A stretch of 11,136 nucleotides of DNA from Pseudomonadota bacterium (GTDB taxonomy: Bacteria > Pseudomonadota > Gammaproteobacteria > Steroidobacterales > Steroidobacteraceae). Below are positions 6,950 to 11,136 of this stretch, piece after piece. Position 1 is the stretch's first letter. Every line of letters begins with the position of its first letter. Location of the stretch: the NCBI GenBank assembly GCA_021780395.1, contig JAJXYU010000371.1, positions 1 through 11,136 of the forward strand, read 5' to 3'. A program made the translations under genes and the position numbers. The notes below the pieces were generated by a model. The model ran no database searches, had not been told where the DNA came from, and saw only the letters and a list, made by a program, of their open reading frames with translations.

Positions 6950-7146
6950 GTCGGGGTTGTCAGGTGCTCGGCCGTGGTCACACGGCCGGGTGAAACGGGA
7001 AACCGGTGACGCCGTCGAGGCCATTCCGGTACTGCCCCCGCAACGGTAAGCGAGTCGAGCCCGATCCGACAGGTCACTGTGCGCTGCGCACGGGAAGACG
7101 ATCCGGCAGGAACGATTCCACTCGCGAGTCCGGAGACCGGCCCGAC
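6950..7146 (+). promoter_or_regulatory. Cobalamin (B12) riboswitch aptamer
   Basis: The conserved blocks of the cobalamin aptamer appear in order. GGTGC is at 6963-6967, followed by an 8-bp perfect hairpin (6969-6976 with 6981-6988, loop GTCA). GGGTGAAACGGGAAACCGG then begins at 6988, the core CTGCCCCCGCAACGGTAAGC at about 7032-7051, CACGGGAAG at about 7089-7097, and the 3' B12 box GAGTCCGGAGACCGGCC at 7126-7142. Outer helix P1 can form from GTCGGG (6950-6955) and CCCGAC (7141-7146). It lies in front of btuB on the same strand, its most common position. In known examples adenosylcobalamin or related cobalamins bind and shut expression off, so the downstream operon should be on when B12 is scarce. 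Confidence 0.95.
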
Positions 7147-7287
7147 GACGTAGCGGCATGCGTTGCGGTGGGCGGCGGTGCGGAAGCGCCGTCGTCGGCG
7201 TCGACCGCATGCGTTCCTCTCCCCCCATTCGCGTTGCCCGGTGTCAATCGTCCGATCGTGCACGGCGGGTGCACAGGGGAGAGCAGG
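7147..7287 (+). promoter_or_regulatory. Riboswitch expression platform with anti-Shine-Dalgarno helix
   Basis: This 141-nt leader follows the aptamer. CTCTCCCC (7217-7224) is an exact 8-nt complement of GGGGAGAG (7276-7283), which contains the ribosome binding site of btuB. A second hairpin, GTGCAC (7258-7263) with GTGCAC (7269-7274) and a 5-nt loop, abuts that site. Upstream, GCATGCG (7156-7162) can pair with CGCATGC (7206-7212), enclosing a CGCCG-TCGT-CGGCG hairpin at 7187-7200. No hairpin followed by a U-tract exists, so control is probably by blocking translation initiation, the usual mode in Gram-negatives, rather than by termination. Which pairings exist with and without ligand is inference. 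Confidence 0.65.
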
Positions 7288-9189
7288 GTGGGGATTCGTT
7301 CTCGTAGCGACGTCGTCTGCGCCGCGTTCTTGATTCTTTCGTTTCATGCCGCGGTCGCCGCGTCGACGTCCGATTCCGCGACGACCGATGATTCGCTGAG
7401 CCAGATCACCGTGACCGCGACGCGCACCGCGGTGCCCTTGCACGACACGCTCGCGTCGACGACGGTGCTCACGCGCCGGCAGATCGAGGCGCAGCAGGTG
7501 CTGTCGGTGCAGGACCTGTTCCAGGGGCTCGCCGGGGTCGAGGTCAGCAACAACGGCGGTCTCGGCAAGGCGTCCTCGGTGTTCCTGCGGGGCACGAACT
7601 CCGACCAGGTGCTGGTGATGATCGACGGCGTGCGCGTCGGCTCGGCGACGCTCGGCACGACCGCGTTCCAGTACCTGCCGGTCGACCAGATCGATCGCGT
7701 CGAGATCGTGCGCGGTCCGCTGTCGAGCCTGTACGGCTCCGAGGCGATCGGTGGGGTGATCCAGATCTTCACGCGGCGGCCGACGCACGACGGCGTCACG
7801 CTGCATGCGGACGCGGCCGCGGGTTCGCACGCGACGAGCTCGATCGGCGCGAGCCTCGACGTCGCCGAGGGACCGTGGACCTACGGCGTGTCGGGGAGCA
7901 ACCTGACGAGCAACGGCTACCCGAACTGCACCGGGGCGCCGTACGTCTCGCCGTCCTCGCCGGGCGGGGGTTGCTACGTGTACGACACGCGTCCCGACGG
8001 GTTCCACAACGTCGGGACCTCGGCGCACCTCGGGTACCGGCCGTCGCAGACCTTCGACGTCGACGCGCTGTTCCTGCGCTCCCAGGGCGGCGAGCGGTAC
8101 GCGGGCTCCTACACGAACCATCAGAGCTTCGCCGAGCAGGTCGAGGCGCTGACCGCGCACTGGTCGCCGGTGAAGGCGCTGCGCCTGACCGCGCAGGCCG
8201 GGCAGTCGCGGGACGACGAGATCGACACGCTCGACTTCGTCGAGCCACCGGGGAACCTGTTCGACACGATCCGCAACAGCGCGTCGCTCCAGGCGGACTG
8301 GACGCTCGCCGCCCGGCAGATCCTCACGGTCGGCAGCGACACCGTGCACGACGGGATCGTCAGCGACACCGCGTTCCCGGTGACCTCGCGGCGGGTCACC
8401 GGCGTGTTCGGCGAATACCAGGGCCGGTTCGGCGCCGAGCAGTTCACGCTGAGCGCGCGTCACGACCACAACACCCAGTTCGGCGGGAAGACGACCGGCA
8501 GCATCGCCTGGGGTTACCACCTCACGCACGAACTGCGCCTCGTGGCCTCCTACGGCACGGGGTTCCACGCGCCGACCTTCAACGATCTGTACTATCCCTA
8601 CTTCGGGAATCCGGCGCTGCGACCGGAGACCTCGCGCTCGATCGAGGTCGGGGTCGATCAGGGCGGGGTGGCGAATGGCTGGTCGCTGCATGCGTACCAG
8701 ACGCGCCTGCACGACCTCATCAGTTACGAGAACGCGTTGTTCATCCCGGAGAACACGGACTATGCGCGCATCCGTGGCGTCGAGCTGCGGGTGCACCTGA
8801 CCGACGGGCCATGGGCCGCGCGGCTGTCGGGATCCTGGCTCGATCCTCGCAATCTCACGCCGAACTCGCCGGTCTACGACAAGATCCTGCCGCGGCGCGC
8901 GCGCGCGACCGGGCAGTTCGAGCTGACGCGCGAGTGGCCGTGGAAGCTGCGCTCGGCGGTGCGCGTGTTCACGTCCGGCCCGCGGTTCGACGACTTCGCG
9001 AACGCGCAGCGGCTCGGCGGCTACACGACTCTCGACGTGCTCCTCGACTACTCGCCGTCGACGCACTGGACGATCCAGGCGAAGGTCGCGAACCTCACCG
9101 ATCGGCGTTACGAGACCGCGCTCTATTATCCGCAGGACGGCCGCAACTACCTGGTCTCGGTGCACTACCACCCCGCCGCGCTGCGCTGA
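7288..9189 (+). CDS. btuB: TonB-dependent outer-membrane vitamin B12 receptor BtuB
   Basis: 633-residue outer-membrane receptor that takes up cobalamin with energy from TonB-ExbB-ExbD. A signal peptide covers residues 1-25 (hydrophobic 9-24, AVAA before the likely cut). A Ton box 'SQITVTATR' is at 38-46. The plug domain runs about 47-165 with 'SVFLRGTNSDQVLVMIDGVR' (97-116) and 'VRGPLSSLYGSEAIGGVIQI' (141-160). The rest is the beta barrel, with 'YGTGFHAPTFNDLYYPYFGN' inside and the final strand 'DGRNYLVSVHYHPAALR'; it lacks the usual terminal aromatic residue. The length is normal for BtuB. I chose the GTG at 7288: AGGGGAG is 6 nt upstream and it gives a clean signal peptide. The only two cysteines of the mature protein (214 and 229) bracket a likely surface loop. 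The upstream riboswitch makes cobalamin the most likely ligand over other TonB substrates. Confidence 0.95.
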   Translation: MGIRSRSDVVCAAFLILSFHAAVAASTSDSATTDDSLSQITVTATRTAVPLHDTLASTTVLTRRQIEAQQVLSVQDLFQGLAGVEVSNNGGLGKASSVFLRGTNSDQVLVMIDGVRVGSATLGTTAFQYLPVDQIDRVEIVRGPLSSLYGSEAIGGVIQIFTRRPTHDGVTLHADAAAGSHATSSIGASLDVAEGPWTYGVSGSNLTSNGYPNCTGAPYVSPSSPGGGCYVYDTRPDGFHNVGTSAHLGYRPSQTFDVDALFLRSQGGERYAGSYTNHQSFAEQVEALTAHWSPVKALRLTAQAGQSRDDEIDTLDFVEPPGNLFDTIRNSASLQADWTLAARQILTVGSDTVHDGIVSDTAFPVTSRRVTGVFGEYQGRFGAEQFTLSARHDHNTQFGGKTTGSIAWGYHLTHELRLVASYGTGFHAPTFNDLYYPYFGNPALRPETSRSIEVGVDQGGVANGWSLHAYQTRLHDLISYENALFIPENTDYARIRGVELRVHLTDGPWAARLSGSWLDPRNLTPNSPVYDKILPRRARATGQFELTREWPWKLRSAVRVFTSGPRFDDFANAQRLGGYTTLDVLLDYSPSTHWTIQAKVANLTDRRYETALYYPQDGRNYLVSVHYHPAALR

Positions 9190-9216
9190 GGCCGCGCGAT
9201 CGATTAAGATCGAGCG

Positions 9217-10614
9217 ATGCGCGAAGCGTCCCCGGGGAGCTCCAAGGCCGTCGGCTTCGGGATCGAGGCCTTGCCGCGCATCGTTCGCGGCGAGGGGAGC
9301 TATCTCATCGACGAGCGCGGCCGGCGCTATCTCGATGGCTCCGGCGGGCCGGCCGCGTTCAGCATCGGCCACGGCAATCGCGAGGTGAACGCGGCGATCG
9401 CCGCGCAGCTCGAGCGGATCGCGTGCGCGTACCGGTACCTGTTCACCAGCGAGGCGCTGGAGGAGCTGACCGCGCTCGTGTTGCGGCTCGCCGGTGGCGA
9501 CTTCGAGCACGTCGTGTACACCTCGAGCGGCTCCGAGGCGGTCGAGTCGGCGATGAAGATCGCGCTCCAGTATTTCGACGCGTGCGGCGCGCCGGAGCGG
9601 CGGCACTTCATCGCGCGAGAGCGCTCCTACCACGGCAACACGCTCGGCGCGCTGTCGGTGTCGGGTTTCGCGGAACGGCGGCGGCCGTTCGAGGGGAGCC
9701 TCCTCGAGGTGTCCTTCGTCTCGGCCGCGAACGCGTATCGCCCGCCGGTCGGCGTCGCGCCGGCGGAGCGGATCGATCATTGGGCGGCCGAGCTCGACGC
9801 GCGCATTCGATCGATCGGTCCGGAGCGCGTCGCCGGATTCGTGTTCGAACCGGTCGTCGGCGCCGCCGGGGGCGCGGTCCCGGCGCCACCGGGCTATGCC
9901 GCGGCGGTCGCCGCGGTCTGCCGGCGTCACGGGGTCCTGCTGATCGCCGACGAGGTGATGTGCGGCGCCGGCCGTTGCGGGAGCTGGCGCGCGCTCGAGG
10001 CCGACGGGGTCGTGCCGGACGTGATGGCGGTCGCGAAAGGACTCGCCGGCGGCTACATCCCGATCGGCGCGACGCTCCTGCGGCGGGAGATCGGCGCGAC
10101 GATCCTCGCGAACCACGGCGCGTTCATGACCGGACACACCTACTCGGGGCACACCGCCGCCTGCGCCGCGGCGCTCGCGGTCCAGCGGCTGATCGAGCGC
10201 GACGGGCTGATCGCGCGCGTGCGGGAGCGCGGACCGCAGCTCCTCGCGGCGTTGCGCGAGCGGCTCGAACCGATCGCCGCGGTCGGCGACGTGCGCGGAC
10301 GCGGGTACCTGATCGGGATCGAACTCGTGAGCGATCGTGCGACGAAGACGCCGTACGAACCGCAACGCGCGGTCGCGCAGGCGGTCTCGCGCCACGCGTT
10401 CGAGCACGGGCTGATCGTGTATCCGTGTGCCGGCAATGCGGGCGAGGGCCGCGGCGACACGCTGATCGTCGCGCCGCCCTACAACGCGAGCGACGCCGAG
10501 CTCGAGGAGCTCGTCGACACGCTGTCCGCGTCGCTCGCGACGATCGCCAGGGGGCTGCACGCGTCGCGGGAACGCGGTACTCTCGCGCGAACACCAGGGA
10601 GCCCTCGTCGATGA
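9217..10614 (+). CDS. Class III PLP-dependent aminotransferase, substrate unknown
   Basis: 465-residue fold-type I aminotransferase. The pyridoxal-phosphate machinery is complete: phosphate-binding 'SSGSEA' at 103-108, 'YHG' at 138-140 stacking on the ring, Asp245 in 'LLIADEV' (241-247) holding the pyridine nitrogen, and the Schiff-base Lys274 in 'AVAKGLAGGYIPIGA' (271-285). 'GHTYSGHTAACAAALA' follows at about 306-321. It belongs to the broad omega-amino-acid/diamine group (beta-alanine, GABA, taurine, DAPA type), which moves an amino group between an amine or omega-amino acid and an oxo acid. The sequence does not name the substrate. The ATG at 9217 lies 27 nt after btuB with a weak ribosome binding site, and I see no terminator between, so it should be under the same B12 control. 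Its TGA overlaps the next ATG by 4 nt. The last 20 residues are an Arg-rich tail. A non-transaminating lyase or mutase cannot be excluded. Confidence 0.9.
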   Translation: MREASPGSSKAVGFGIEALPRIVRGEGSYLIDERGRRYLDGSGGPAAFSIGHGNREVNAAIAAQLERIACAYRYLFTSEALEELTALVLRLAGGDFEHVVYTSSGSEAVESAMKIALQYFDACGAPERRHFIARERSYHGNTLGALSVSGFAERRRPFEGSLLEVSFVSAANAYRPPVGVAPAERIDHWAAELDARIRSIGPERVAGFVFEPVVGAAGGAVPAPPGYAAAVAAVCRRHGVLLIADEVMCGAGRCGSWRALEADGVVPDVMAVAKGLAGGYIPIGATLLRREIGATILANHGAFMTGHTYSGHTAACAAALAVQRLIERDGLIARVRERGPQLLAALRERLEPIAAVGDVRGRGYLIGIELVSDRATKTPYEPQRAVAQAVSRHAFEHGLIVYPCAGNAGEGRGDTLIVAPPYNASDAELEELVDTLSASLATIARGLHASRERGTLARTPGSPRR

Positions 10615-11136
10615 ACCAAACCAGCCCCGGCCTCGCGCTCGCGCTCGTCATCGCGATCGGCACCGGCGCCGCGGCGCGGCCCGCGACCGCCGCCGCGGGC
10701 GCGATACCCACCCCGTTGCTGCAGGCGGACGCGGGACTCGCGGCCGCGGTCAATGCCGCGAACGCGGACGCCTGGGTCGCGTTCTACGATCCCCGGGTGA
10801 TCGCCCGGCTGCCGCGGGTGGGTCTGGTCGAAGGCAAGGCCGCGGCGCATCGCGCTGCGACCCGGCTGCTCGCGCAGCGGATCGACTCGTTCCGCTGGAC
10901 CCCGGCCCGCTGGACCCTGAGCGCCTCGGGTCGACTCGCCTACGTCGATGGCGCCTACGCGCTGCGCGTCGACGGCTCGCGGGCCCTGCTCCGGGGCGAG
11001 CGCGTGGAGATCTGGCGCGAGCGGCGTGCCGGCGGCTGGGATTGCCTGCTCGATGCGTGGAATCCGCCCCGGGTGCAGGTCGCACAGGGTGCGCCGGTCG
11101 CACCGGTCGCACCGGTCGCACCGGCCGCACCGGCAG
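10611..11136 (+). CDS. Secreted SnoaL/DUF4440-like protein (3' end cut by window edge)
   Basis: 175 codons are open to the right edge with no stop. Residues 1-28 are a probable Sec signal peptide (hydrophobic 8-21, then Ala-rich). Residues about 35-153 fit the NTF2-like SnoaL/DUF4440 fold: a first helix around 'LAAAVNAANADAWVAFYDP' (43-61), then 'GLVEGKAAAHRAA' (71-83), 'LAYVDGAYAL' (109-118), 'RVEIWRERRAGGWDCLLDAWN' (131-151, single Cys145). The typical closing motif of a tryptophan strand followed by D-x-W-N is present. An Ala-Pro-Val repeat tail follows from residue 161. Such domains are cone-shaped and either bind small hydrophobic molecules or act as isomerases; many have no known activity. 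The start overlaps the aminotransferase stop (ATGA), and AGGGAG stands 9 nt upstream. The protein is probably periplasmic; function unknown. Confidence 0.8.
   Translation, partial: MNQTSPGLALALVIAIGTGAAARPATAAAGAIPTPLLQADAGLAAAVNAANADAWVAFYDPRVIARLPRVGLVEGKAAAHRAATRLLAQRIDSFRWTPARWTLSASGRLAYVDGAYALRVDGSRALLRGERVEIWRERRAGGWDCLLDAWNPPRVQVAQGAPVAPVAPVAPAAPA
11091..11135 (+). repeat. Five tandem 9-nt units encoding Ala-Pro-Val/Ala
   Basis: Five in-frame copies of a 9-nt unit (consensus GCACCGGTC) run to the right edge, two of them identical to each other and a third differing at one base. They encode the APV/APA tail of the secreted DUF4440-like protein. Such a unit can vary in copy number by replication slippage without breaking the frame. 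The array may continue beyond the window. Confidence 0.85.

Noticed and set aside
9190..9216. A possible separate promoter or terminator between btuB and the aminotransferase gene.
   Set aside because: Only 27 nt, with a short 5-bp inverted repeat and an A/T-containing GATTAAGAT stretch but no -35; too little for either call.
6883..10560. A 1225-codon open frame on the minus strand opposite btuB and the aminotransferase gene.
   Set aside because: It is Arg/Pro/Ala-rich with no recognisable domain and runs across the riboswitch and two clearly identified genes; it is the antisense shadow expected of high-GC coding DNA.

Overview
The window is very GC-rich DNA with dense, tightly packed genes. 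BtuB with a cobalamin riboswitch and a MASE1-PAS-PAS-GGDEF protein point to a Gram-negative proteobacterium. A gammaproteobacterium is my best guess, but the sequence does not fix the lineage. I see no mobile elements, tRNA, rRNA or CRISPR. Long open frames antisense to the real genes come from codon GC bias.

Layout. Everything left of about 6803 is on the minus strand; everything right of about 6950 is on the plus strand. The two sides diverge from a 484-bp intergenic region. In the direction of transcription the minus side reads: a membrane diguanylate cyclase (MASE1-PAS-PAS-GGDEF), a GFA-family zinc protein, an ECF sigma factor, a RskA-type membrane anti-sigma factor, a fatty acid desaturase, a COG2907-type FAD oxidoreductase, and a DUF1365 protein cut by the left edge. 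GFA to anti-sigma are coupled by a 1-nt gap and a 4-nt overlap. Desaturase to DUF1365 are coupled by a 3-nt gap and a 4-nt overlap. The only real gap in the block, 95 bp between anti-sigma and desaturase, holds a promoter-like element inside a perfect 9-bp inverted repeat.

The set ECF sigma + RskA + COG2907 flavoprotein + DUF1365 recalls the mycobacterial sigK-rskA region (Rv0444c-Rv0449c), which also carries a cyclopropane-synthase-like methyltransferase. I infer a stress-responsive module that remodels membrane fatty acids: the desaturase makes a double bond, and the flavoprotein, DUF1365 protein and probably a methyltransferase beyond the left edge modify it further.

The plus side is one probable operon under a cobalamin riboswitch: btuB (outer-membrane B12 receptor), a class III PLP aminotransferase 27 nt downstream, and a secreted SnoaL/DUF4440-like protein that overlaps the aminotransferase stop and runs off the right edge. 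The riboswitch leader has an 8-nt perfect anti-Shine-Dalgarno, so control is probably at translation initiation. An aminotransferase in a B12-repressed operon is the least expected part; its substrate cannot be told from sequence.
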